A stretch of 64,000 nt of DNA, from NCBI RefSeq assembly GCF_963678635.1, contig NC_087063.1, forward strand, positions 81,455,574-81,519,573, written 5' to 3'. The DNA is from Symsagittifera roscoffensis. Its lineage: Eukaryota > Xenacoelomorpha > Acoela > Convolutidae. Position numbers and translations under genes: made by a program. Under the pieces are notes generated by a model. That model saw only the letters and a program-made list of their open reading frames with translations, did not search any database and was not told the DNA's origin. Shown piece by piece: positions 45,101 to 57,100 of this stretch (position 1 is the first letter of the stretch; each line of letters opens with the position of its first letter).

Positions 45101-48100
45101 TCGAAGAGCGGTATGTAGATGTGTTTTATTTTTGGAATTCGAAAGTATGAAAATGTGCAAAAAATGTAGAAGTCACCTACGTTTGGTGTTATCACGGATG
45201 ATTTGTTCGTTAGGTATTTAAAACTGTGCCGTTTTGTTTCAGTACAAGATAGAGTTGCCGCTTTTGCAGACAGTTGAGTTTATGGCTTCAATCGGAGTGA
45301 GTGTGTTCGTGTGTTGCAAGCAGAACAGGACAGTCCAGATGTTCCACGCAGAGACATACGAACAGCTGTCAATCATATCTCTGGACAAGTCAATCATGGC
45401 CTTCGCCAAACACATTGGTCTGCCCGATGATGGCGCACCCGCCTCTCCGTATTCATCCAAGGATCCTAGAGCGAGAGTGAAGATGCAGGAACAGCAAGTC
45501 AAAGGTGTTGTTACTGAGTTCGAACTAGTGAACTACTTGAAGGAGGGTAGGGGTTCTACTAAAATTGCGGGAATATTTAAATGGTATTATCCAAAAATAA
45601 TGAAACACTTCTGATTTTGAGGTGTCAATTTAATTCAGTCTATTGAAAGTATTTTGAGTGGAGTAGATTGTGCTTTTGAAATAAGTGACTAATAAAGGAT
45701 AACGAGGAATGAAAAAATGATATCGAAATTGAAAGCATGGACTCCTGATCTTGAGGTAGGGAAACGACTTGAAGTATAGTTAGCTTTTTAAGAGCTAAAT
45801 TTTCTGTGTCTATGATCTCTTCAAAATCAATTTAAAAAGTATATTCATGGTTTGACTTTGTTCCTTTCTGATAAATATAGGGCTAATATGAATTTTGCAT
45901 GGAATAATTTAATATGGATTTTCGAACGGCGTGAACATGGTGTTTAAAAATGATGAAGGAATTCCTGACATCGAGATGACCATTGTGTCGATGTGTTGTG
46001 TATGTTCACGTAGGTCGTAGATCATTTCGGCGGGACAGCAACTACCTGAGTGGTATGCACCCCTCTGCCATGGCAATCCACTCTGGCAGTCTGTGGGTGG
46101 GCACATCAGGGGGACACCTCGTCAGATTCGAGACCTCTAAAATAGGTTAGAAAAATCGGTCTTTCAATTTTAAGATAAGATGGCCCCCAATTTTCAATAC
46201 CTATATATCCAGTTTTCTCAAATTGGGCTAATGTTATCAAAAAAGCGTCAATTGTTAATTGTTCCAGAAATTCAGAAAGCTTAAAGGGCTTCTATTTTTT
46301 CTTTGAAATTCGAAAAATGAGATTTTTTCAACAAAGTCAGTGTTTTTTTTTTGTTTACTTACCTTGATTACTCTTTTCCAATCTTCGATTGGCTATGTTT
46401 AAATACAACAAATGAACCGAAAAAGTTGTTTGTTTCAAACGACATAACCATAATAAAAACCCGAGTTCAGAAATTTTCTCAATATGTCTTGCAATTTTTT
46501 GAAATTTATACATTTTTTTTCCAATTTGGCTTAGTTTTTTTCCAATTTACTACATGCAAAGTTGGTGTGGTTGCTTTTAGTTTATTATAATCCAAATTAG
46601 TGCATGCAACAATTGTGTCTATTTATATTTGGGGCTGTTTTTGCTGCATAGCATTGGCAACTTATTAGCGTATGTAGCTTCTTTATTGGTGGCCAGTGTT
46701 GGTAAATTTCAAGGGCCGGTGGCGCAGATACTAGGACGTGTGACTCCAGATGTCTTGGCCATAAGTTCGAATGTGGCACAGCAAAAGCGTTAATTTTCAA
46801 GGCTTATATTTACGTTTTGTTTACAGCTACTTTTTGTTATCTTTGAAATTCTAAAAGTGAAATAAAAAAAAAACAGTTTGTTATTTTTCTGTACTTGCGT
46901 TCAATGACTCTTTTCTAATCGTCTGTTGGCTTAGAGTCAAAATGTATGTTTACTTGAGTCAAATAAAGGTTTTGCTTCATTGATAGTTATCGTTTCAGGT
47001 CTTATTCCGGCTATCAGAGAGCCGAAGGTCTGTGCGTACTACTTCGGAGAGAAGCCAGTCAAGAGCATCATATTCACTGGCAAGAAGTACCAAGCGGCTC
47101 ACCAGAAAGTGATCATGAGTGGCTTGGGTGGAGGCAAGAACAGCCAGGGAGCAAATTTCGAGAGAAAGAGCGGGTTAGTAGCGATGAAGGTCTTTGGTTT
47201 CTCTAAAAATTCCTCTGGAGAATTTATATAACTATCTTTTTCAATCCCCGGATGTATATGTAGATATACAGATCTTTGAAAAGTTGAAAGATTTTGCAAC
47301 CGCGAGGGAAGAGGCTACGACGAAGGGACTTTGTATTCAGGTTCAGTTAATTTAAGCTATTTTTCTCATTTTTAATGTTTGCTTTCCATTTACGAATGAA
47401 CAAATGGTGCAAAAAAAAACATAATCGATAGAAATCTTTCTTCTAGTTTTTGTAAGGTCGAAATGAGTATCTGTGCCATAGACCAGGCGTACGTTTTGTT
47501 TTATTTTTACTTAGGTATTGTGCACGCTACCACCGGTCTTTTTACGCTTATGTGTAGCGAGCGTTAACAAAATCAATTGAATGATTTGATAGCTTTATTG
47601 AATTTTGAATTTACTTTTTTCGAAATTTAAAGCTTCTCCGGCACACTTATTCTCGGGGTTTCCAATAAAAAGCATTTTTGGCTAATCATTTGTTTAGTTG
47701 ACTTGTTTTCATTGCAAAATTAGCAGCTCTGATGTATCATGATTTCTTTTTTATCTTGAAAGCTTTAACCGGCCTGAAATTTTTCCGGCTTATGTTTTTT
47801 CCACCTAGTGATATTTTTAGGTCTTTTGAAAAGAAAACTAGATTTTTAGCTTTTTGCGTATATTCAGAAAGGGAAGTGCGTACAAATTTAGTTGCAGAAT
47901 TTTATAGCTCGAAGTTTTTCATGACATTTTGTTTTGTTTTAGCTCAACTGGCGTTTATCCAAGTGATGTCAGCATGCTTGCTGCTCGATAAATGTTTTTG
48001 AACACTTATTTACACAGGCAAAGCTTGTGTGATAGTATGAACTCTTTGTTTTCAACCTAAGTCGCAACAATTGTTGCGACGCAAATATTGTTGCGACAAA

Positions 48101-51100
48101 ATGTGTTCATAGTGGTCAATAAGCATCTATTAAGTACAGCCAGTGCTAAGGATAGTAACACAGACTATTATATTATAAATAGCAGTTTAGCTTCAAAGTA
48201 TTATTGATCTGTAGCGTAGAGGTAGGGAAGGAGACCCACAACAAAATAAGAGGGTTCGAACCTCGTCAGGGACGGATGTTTTTAATAATTTTTTTTATAC
48301 AAGTTAAAATGCGTCCGCTCTATAAATTGAGGCATTTTTTTTTTCAAATTGACTGGTACTGCTAATGCGTCATAATTGGCGTGCGTCACTTAAGAAGTTT
48401 TGGAGACTCACAGTTTTACCCATTCAGGATTTCCCAGTAGCGTTATCAGGCATATTTTTGGTTGTGTATACGAAGTGAGTGCGACTTCGCCTCTGTGTTT
48501 AATAAGGCGGCTGTATTCCTAGGCGTGTTTTCTACTGAATTTAAACACATTCCAGAAAATTTATGAGGTTTTTGAAGAACTAATTATTTTTTCGAATAGT
48601 TGGTTTTCGTTTTAATTTATCTCAAGTATAATGTTTTCATGTTATTAAGAGTCGATAAGCGGAGTTCATGCTCTTATAATGGTCGTGTGTTTTTTTTGTT
48701 CAGGCTCGATTTCATTTTTTCGAGGTTTGACTTTTAATTTCTTTTTAAGGTCAGGACATTTCCTTTTTTAGAAGGAAGGCAAACTCCACTATCGAACAGC
48801 AAAGGTGAAAAAGTTTCGCAAAACGTGATCGACTTCAAGTTTTGAAATTGGCGTTTAGTTTTCAGATTTCCCAACGAAATAATAAAGTTACCTTTTGATC
48901 CAGTTTTCACAAATTGGGTCAATTTCATCGAAATGGTGCCAATCATAAATTGTTCTACAAATTTTAAATAGCATTAACGTCATCTATATTTTTCTTTGAA
49001 ATTCGAAGGTGGAGATTTTATCAAAAAAACATATTGGTATTTTTTTTCTGTTTAATTGCGTCTATTGACTCTTTCCAACTGTCTGTTGGCTATGTTTTCT
49101 CTTCAGTATGATCTGGGAATTGATTTTTCGAAGTAACAGGAAACATGTTTTCAAACATAATCAATATTTTCTGGCCTTTTCAATTCTTCCTCTTCAAACA
49201 GGAGCATGAATACAATGATTCCATAGACCTATCCTTAATTTGAAAAAGCTTGCCAATCATTTGGTTTAATTTGGTGTAATTCTAGTTGGTGAGTTATTTT
49301 GAAGAGAAAATCTGAAGGTGTTCATGAATTTGAATAGATGTTCTATCATGTGTCCGATTTAGAAATTTTAACCATTTGTGGAAAAAATGTCTCTAAAACT
49401 GTCCCGCCAAACTCAGGTTAAGGGTTGAATCGAAAGAACAGGTTTTTTGTGAATCTTCTCTGCACAATAGGTGTCGCCATAACTTTTATTAGATGGGAAT
49501 TAGCTATAGCCTTAGAAAATGTTCAATTTTTGAAATTTAGCACTCTCTTGGAAGTTTTTTTGAATTTTCTCAAAAACTTCCTTGTTACACTTGCGAAAGC
49601 AAGTGTCTTGTAATCGGAATAAGCCTTTTCATTTTACCGTAAACAACTTTTCTTACAAATTGAAATTGTTTTTTGTAACCTTTACACCATCATGTGGCCT
49701 GGATGTAACGAGGTTGCTTATGCACCCTAAGTTTTGGGTTCGAGTCACAGGAGAACATTTTTTCAGTATGTATAAAAAGGATTTTTCCCGTTGAAAATTG
49801 AGTTTTTTGGCTTTCGTTTGTCTTTTCAAGTTTTGCTGGCTTAGGTCCCACATTTAGCTTTCTTCTTGTGCTGTAAGCAAGTATCATGGTAGTTGCAAGC
49901 GTTGTTCTTGTTAGTTTCAGAGGGGCTTGAAACTTTTTAAAAAAATTTCATGAAATCATTTTTTTTGGCTCAACTGGTGTCTGTTCAAAGATAGTCGGCT
50001 TTGTTTCCGCTTCGTCAAAAACAGTTATAATGAAAGTGAATGGGATTTGGTTGGAGACGCTTTGGTTTTTTTTTGAGAAGCTTTGGAAAATTTCAGTTCT
50101 CAACTATTACTCTGCTGATTCTCAAAGGAATATCAATGGTAAGAATGTCTACTCCCCTGTGTACCTGCTCACCAGTCTCTTTTTACAGTACCCCACTTTC
50201 TATAGCCGTTGAAAAAGTCTGCGGGGGGAATATTTGACCCATATTTTGGATTTTTTGTATTCCAAAAACTCACCTCCCATATCTAAGATTGTGGGTTCAA
50301 TGGAAGTAAAGAGTGGTTCGAACCTTCCCTACATTAGAGGCAAGTACCAATTTTTGTTTTCACAAAAATTTATCGCCCTCAGAAATGTCAAATTTTTCAT
50401 TTTTTGACCATTGTTTAAACTCTTCGATTTTTCTCAAGAACTACCATCCCAAATATGAGAATTTGGGTTCAATCGAATTAAAGAGTTATGTGAAACTCTC
50501 CTGCATAATCGAATACGTCCAAATTTTTAAAACAATGTTTTGGCTGTCGGAAAAGTCAATGTTTTGTTTTTTTCTACCAATTTTTCAAATTTTTGACTTT
50601 TCGTAACTTTCCCCTTCTACATCTGATTTTTTGGTCCAATCGAAATATATTTTGCGTGAATCACTTTGTTAGAATCGGTTGCTTTTCTAAATAAACGTCT
50701 TTACACGAAAACCTGTGATTCTGGAAAGGAACTTTTGATTTGTTGACCGTTTTTTTGAAAACGTTTTGGCTTACTTGATAACTATCCTGCTAAATTTGAT
50801 ATCAAGGGTTTAATCGAAACAACAGATTGTTGGAAGCCTGTCTTTATAAGTGGATATGTCCTTTTTTTGGATAATTTTTGACCCCTTTCTGGAAACTTTT
50901 TGATTTACCATAAAAATTACCTTTTACATCTGAGCTGAAGGGGTCAATCGAAGGAACCGGTTGCAAGAATTTTTCCTACAAAGTCGCGATGCCTTCATTT
51001 TTATCAGTATTACAAGTTCGAATATTTTCAAACAGGTACTCCAATTTAAGCTGGGAACCTAGTTATTTTTTTTCGAGACATACAAAACTTTAGTTTCACT

Positions 51101-54100
51101 TAGATTTTACAACGTTTTTCATTCTTTTTCGACTTATTTATTTTATGCTGGCTCGGCTTCGCCTCTGTATCAAATTTAAGATTTGAAAAAAAAACAGGCA
51201 GATATTTGGAGTTGTTGCTGCAAAAGCAGCTATGCGCTAGTTTTTTGTAGACATCTTTTTTTTCTACTACGATCAAGTCTATTTTTTTCAAACTGATGGG
51301 TTTTGTTTTCTCGAAAATTTTGTTTTCTCGAAAATTTTTGTGTCCAATATGAAATTAAGGTTTCAGTCCGAGAACTAACTTGTAAAGGTATCCCTTGCAT
51401 AAATGAATTCTCTGAATTTTGTTAAACTCTTCGCTATAGACTTTTAAAATGTCAAATGTCAATTTTGACCTTTTAAAAGGTCAAACGAAAATGTATGCAC
51501 CAGAAAACTTTTTTGCATGGCAGCTACACCCTAAATCTTAGCAAATGTCAATTTCTTGAAAATTAGTTCGTTTCTGAAATTTTTAGATTTTCTCGGAAAC
51601 TACGGTGCAAAATCTGAGATAAAGTTTCGATGGAGTCAACACTTCGTAAGAGTATCTGCTTAAATGATTTTTTCCTTTTTGTGAAGTTATCTGTTATGGA
51701 CTTGTCGTAGACTCATTTTTTGAGAAAAACTTTGGACCCATTTTTTTTGCAATTTCTCAGAAACAAACTACAAATTAAGAAATCAATCGAACACAGATGT
51801 TCTTAATTTCACTACAAAAGCGTTTCTCCATACATTTGGTAAGACTCAGCTATAGAATTGACAAATTAAAAAACTTCGCTCACCTTTCGCATCACTTCCA
51901 AAAATATTATCAAACAGGTACCTCCAGCTTTAGCAGGGCCCCTAGCTTTTAACTATTGTTAAGGGGCCCTGGCGTAATTATAGGTTTGACTCGCAATCTC
52001 GAGTTCTGGGTTTGATTCTGATAAATGACCAAACATGATCAATTTAGAGCTAATTTTTGTCTGTTTTCACGCCTGTTAGCGAAGAACTGTTAACACTAAA
52101 CGAAGGCCGTTATCTTGTTTTATTAATTTTGTATATTTGCAAAAGTTCAAATTTGTTTTTTTTTAAATCTTTCATCTGTCTTAGTTTAATCTTTCTTTCT
52201 TTTTTTAACTTTATTAGGGCTAGTTTTTGGCTAGGTTTTATTGGTTATGGAAAATAGATTAGTATTAGGCTTGGTAAGGGGAATCAATGATGAGATGGAA
52301 AAAGAGTGAAAAGTGCTATTGGAGTTTACCGTAGATATGGCAGTGGGAAGAGAGCAAAAACAAGTCAATTAAAGTGAGAATGGATAAAAAATCACGAATT
52401 AACTTGGATGGATTTTTTTCTCAAACCTTCGAGTAAAGTGTAGTACGTAAAAATTTTATACTGAATTTTCGATTCAAGAATTTCTCGTTTCTCTATTTTC
52501 GTTTTAGTAAAGTTCAGTTTGGCTTGCTTTTGGTTTCTTTTAAGGTCAATGAATGCAGTGAGTACTCTTATATAGGTCTCGGTGATTTTTTTTGTTTAAG
52601 GAAAAAGTCTTAAAAATTCTTCACGCCCATTTTTGATTTTTCGCAGTTAGAATTTTGTTTTCTTTTTCAGTTCACTTCATTTCTTTTGCTAAAAGGAAGG
52701 CAAACTTCATTATCGAAAAGCAAAAGCTAGTTTTGAAAGTGAAAATTAATTGTCAGGTTTACTAGCGAAATAAAAGTTTTACTTGTTGATCCAGTTTTCT
52801 AAAATTGGGTTAATTTTGTCAAAAAAGAGTCGATCATTAATTTTGAACGGTCAGTTGGCAATGTTTTCAAATTTAGTTTTCACAGACAACTGTTCGTACA
52901 AGCATGCTATAATGGTAAACAATGTCAAAATTTCTGCCGACTGATGAAGATCAACATTCTGCTAGGATGACAGAAAGATATTTCTCACGCGCTAGGTATA
53001 AAGGGTGAAAATACATGTCATAAGTATTACTTAGATTCTAGAAAAAAAAGAAGCGTCCCTAGTTACTACGACTAATAATACGGAGAAAATTGTAAAATAA
53101 TAAAACTTTCGAAAACGTTTAAATAATTGAATGTGAAAAATAGGTTTTCAGATTCTATACGCAGCAAAGATTTACATCAAGATGTTTTTAGTGACCTATG
53201 TTTCCAATGTCCGCATACTATCCCAAGTTACATTTTCGTCTTCTTTTCGGTATTAGTGTCAGTAAGAGGTCATTGTATCGTGTGAGTTATATCCTTGTGA
53301 TTCGATTTAAAATGGAAAATGAATTAGGGAAGGCTAAGTAATTGCATGAGAATTTTCCTGAGGAAATAAAATTTAGGGGAAAGGTTTGTTCAAGGAATCG
53401 TTGTGAGGTTAAGATCTTGTCCTGTTAGGGCCTTAAGGTCATGTTATTATAATCTTAATAAAAACAAGTCATTAGCTTTGGGTTTGCGTTGATGGATTAT
53501 CTGGCAATCTCAGTATAACTTAGAAGAGAGCATTGGTGAATTCCAATTAAAGGAGATAATTTTCCAATTGACGAGCATGAGTTTTTTTGAATTTGACTGT
53601 TGTTTTTGAAGTTTTACGCTGAATTCAAAATGGTTTATGTGGCCTAATTTTAAACGGGTTGTGGACGAAAATGAAAAGAAGAAGAGAAAAAAGGTTAGTG
53701 AATGAAAAGAAGATCATCGTAAAAACATCAAGATTTGGTAAAAATTGGTAATTAGTTGGCTACTCTTTGGTAGTTAGTCTGGTTTGCGTTTTTGTTTGAT
53801 TTCTGCGAAACTGTATCGAAAAAAAATGAAGCTAACTTTTGCTGCTACGATTGTTTTCTTTTCCTGTTGGATTCGGTTTTACTTGATAGGTTATGCACTT
53901 GAAGAACTGACGTGTTTGAGTGTTTCAAGAACTGACATTCATTGCGGCTGCTACCTTAAGCAATCAATTTTTCGAGAAAAGGCAGATTAATTGAGAATTT
54001 GGCGCTGAAAACCTGGTTAATGCACGAGGCCTTGTTAGAAGCCGAGTTTATGGTCATTCTTTGCAACTTAACTTAGGGCCAATGTTACTTTTCAATGTAC

Positions 54101-57100
54101 CAAATGAAATCACACCAACACAAATAGTTTGTTTTAGATCCGTATAAAAGCAAAAAAGGCTGAGATTGTCTTCACTCTATTCTATGGTAACATTCGGCCA
54201 ATTGAAACCGCAACAACACTATTAGCTTTTCTCGGATCGATTGTCGTGCAGTAATTAGTTCTGTAAGCTTGACAATAGCTCATCATTGATTTTCGGGCCA
54301 CAATCGGTTTTACTAGCGTTTTAGATAGCGTCAGGTAATCTCTACGTGCGTCGTAAGGACTCAATTTGTGTTGTGTATATTGCATAATTTTTGAAAATTG
54401 ATGGGGCGATTCCTTCACAAGTGTAAAGTGAGTAAGATAATCCAAAGAAACTAAAGTTTGATACTATTGCCTAGCCAGTTAGTTAGATGACGGATACAAA
54501 AACCTGCTTTCGTGGTAGGAGAGAAATATTGTACAATCTTTTGTGAGATGAGCTTCGCTGCAGCACAATCAGCAAAAACGGACTTGTATTTGTCCCGCCC
54601 GCACAGTGATCTCAGGTCGTTCCTGGTCCAAATTTATTTGATTCCTGGTCCTCAGATCCAGAGAAATTTTTGCGACTAGCTTGATTATACTACATAGCCT
54701 TCTGATCCGCCTGGTCAGCGAAGTTCGGTTGTTAGTTTTCTTCTTAAACATCAATATAGTACTCTTCATTTTCTGCCTTGCCGGGATCGAGAAGATATCT
54801 ATCGTTTGAATATGAGTCGAAGTTTTAATATGAGTCGAACCAGTATATGCCAGAGTTATGTCAAACTACGTTGTCATCCTTGCTATTGCTGTCATAAGTT
54901 TGAATAGATGAGATTGCACTATTCATCTTCTCGTCATTTTCGATGCTGTCAACTTGAATTCTTGTGCGAACAATAGAGCAGAGGTCTTGTAGGGCATTTC
55001 GTCCATGAATTGCTCTCGTACTCGCCTGTTTTGCTCATCGTTTGGCTTTTTGCTGCGTCGTCATCTTAAACAGCCAAGCTTGCTAGACGGTTCAACTCAT
55101 TTAGCAATTTGTTCATCTGAAAAACTGTTTCGCAATTCGAACTTATATTCTCAGATTCGCTCAAGCCCTGCCTTCGATTCGGCAACTGTTTCGAAGTTAG
55201 TTTGAGATAATTTTGCGCAGCAGAAGATTTGAATAGAGTTGAGTGCTTTTCCATCTAGGTGAAATTAGAAATATTGGGCTTGGTGATTTTTGTGCTTCTG
55301 GTAGGCGGGCAACAGTGATACTGGCTGGTAAGAGTCTTGCGCTTTTCGACGAGTTTCCGTCAGTGTCTCCAGGAAACGCTGATATTGAAACATAATTGGT
55401 TAGTGCATAATTGGTGCTGCTATACAAGTGTTTTTTTTTATAAGAAGAATAGATAAAAGTTTTCAAGTTGCATTTAAATTGGCATAAGTTCGGTGAACAT
55501 GGAGCAATTACCAGTCGTATAAAAATTTTTCGAGGAGGTAGTTTTTTTTTTCAATTGGGTTGTATTGGAAAATTTAATTTAGATACTGTTGAAAAGTTGT
55601 TATATCCAAGTAGCAGTTACTGAGTTCTTAATGCAGAGTGAAATTTGGGCCTTCTTTTTGGTTATCAAAAATGAACTTTCCTGACAGCGCCAAAATTAAT
55701 TCTAAAATAACAAATCTCACACTGAGAATCTAGTTAGTTATATTTGACATACTGGTTTTAGAAAACCAAACTAAATATTTTTGTTCCGTTAACTATTTTA
55801 GTTCCATAAAAAAATGGAAAATGAGCTTTCCATCCGCTTCTGAAATGGTGCCGTAGATCGTTGTGTTATTTTTTATTTTTAGTGAGCACACGGTTAGTTA
55901 ATGTCAGTTTAGCAACTGTTCAATATCAAGTTTTTTTTGCATCATTTCGGGTCAAACTTTGAGTGCCTCATCTCAAATGGTTAATGAGAATTGTATGAAA
56001 GTTAAACTGAAACGCCCTATTAAGTTGGAAGTTGAAATTTTGAAAATATTTTCTCGGTATCCTTGAGATCACTGACTTTTTTTCAACTGTATGTTGGCTA
56101 AAGTTTCTTTAAGGATTGCATGCAATGCAATGCTTTGTCTTTGCTTTACTCATTACATAACTACTCTTCTTCAGTGAATAGTTTCTGTTCACAACCTTAT
56201 CCTCTTGTGACAAAACCAGTTTTGTTTAGGTTGAATAATCGAAAACTGAGTACGGACCTCAAAGATACACGTTCTATGTCTTCAAGTACTATGTGGCTAA
56301 ACGAGCCGAAAGATGACGTATCTGGGCTAGATGCCAGTTTGGCCCCTTCATTGGGAGACGTCCGGAGAGACCGAGCACCTGCGTTGAACGTTGACCAGGA
56401 TGAATTTGGAAGGTAGATGTAGCCTATCTATGTACAAAAATGAACACATCAGTTGCAAAATGAAAGTTTATGACATAAAAGTGTTAGTCATTTAAATTTT
56501 AAATTATATTAAATACACAAAAATCTATTTTAAATAACAAAAAAATCAACTTTGTCTCGTCAGTGTAAAAGAACGGAGAACGTAAAATTTGTTCGCTGTT
56601 TGACTTGGGATTTCTTGTTAGGATCACTTTCTTTTGCTAAATGAAGGAAAACTTCACTATCGAACAGCCAAAGTGCAAAGGTCACGAAAAAAGCGAACGA
56701 TTTCTAATTTCTAAAATGGACGTTTGATTTCTGAATTTGATCCTATTACCTATGGATCCAGTTTTTTCTAAATGGTATGATTTCGCGAAAAAAACTGCCA
56801 ATCATAAACATTATTTGAAATTCAAAAGAGCTTCAACATGATTTTTTTTCTTCTTAAGTTGAAAAGTTTTCAAGCATTTTCGTTTTTTTTTGTTCCTTTA
56901 AACTATGTTTTGTAATTTCAATGAATATTGGGTCGTGTTTTTTTGCATATTAGTTTAAATTGACTTCAACTTTTTCAGACTTTTTGAGGCACGGTAAACA
57001 AATTGAACGCACTTATTTAAGGTAGTGTGGTGTTTTCTGGAAAAAGATCTCAGCTTTGTTTAAGTTCAAATCTACGCTTTGTGGGTTTTCAAATTATATT

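Larger units (their letters stand above)
47174..56229. other. Intron 25 (9 kb), the longest, repeat-rich
   Basis: Holds a tRNA-headed family C element (48012-48498), a full TIR MITE (48646-49100), a tRNA-like head (49690-49750), a degenerate repeat array (50284-51860), another tRNA-like head (51960-52020), the 52100-52545 repeat and a further MITE (52545-52870). From about 53000 to 56100 I see little recognisable repeat and no convincing gene. Confidence 0.55.

Noticed and set aside
48205-48270. Functional tRNA gene
   Set aside because: A and B boxes are present, but no acceptor stem pairs around them and the sequence recurs within longer repeats, so it is a tRNA-derived element head.
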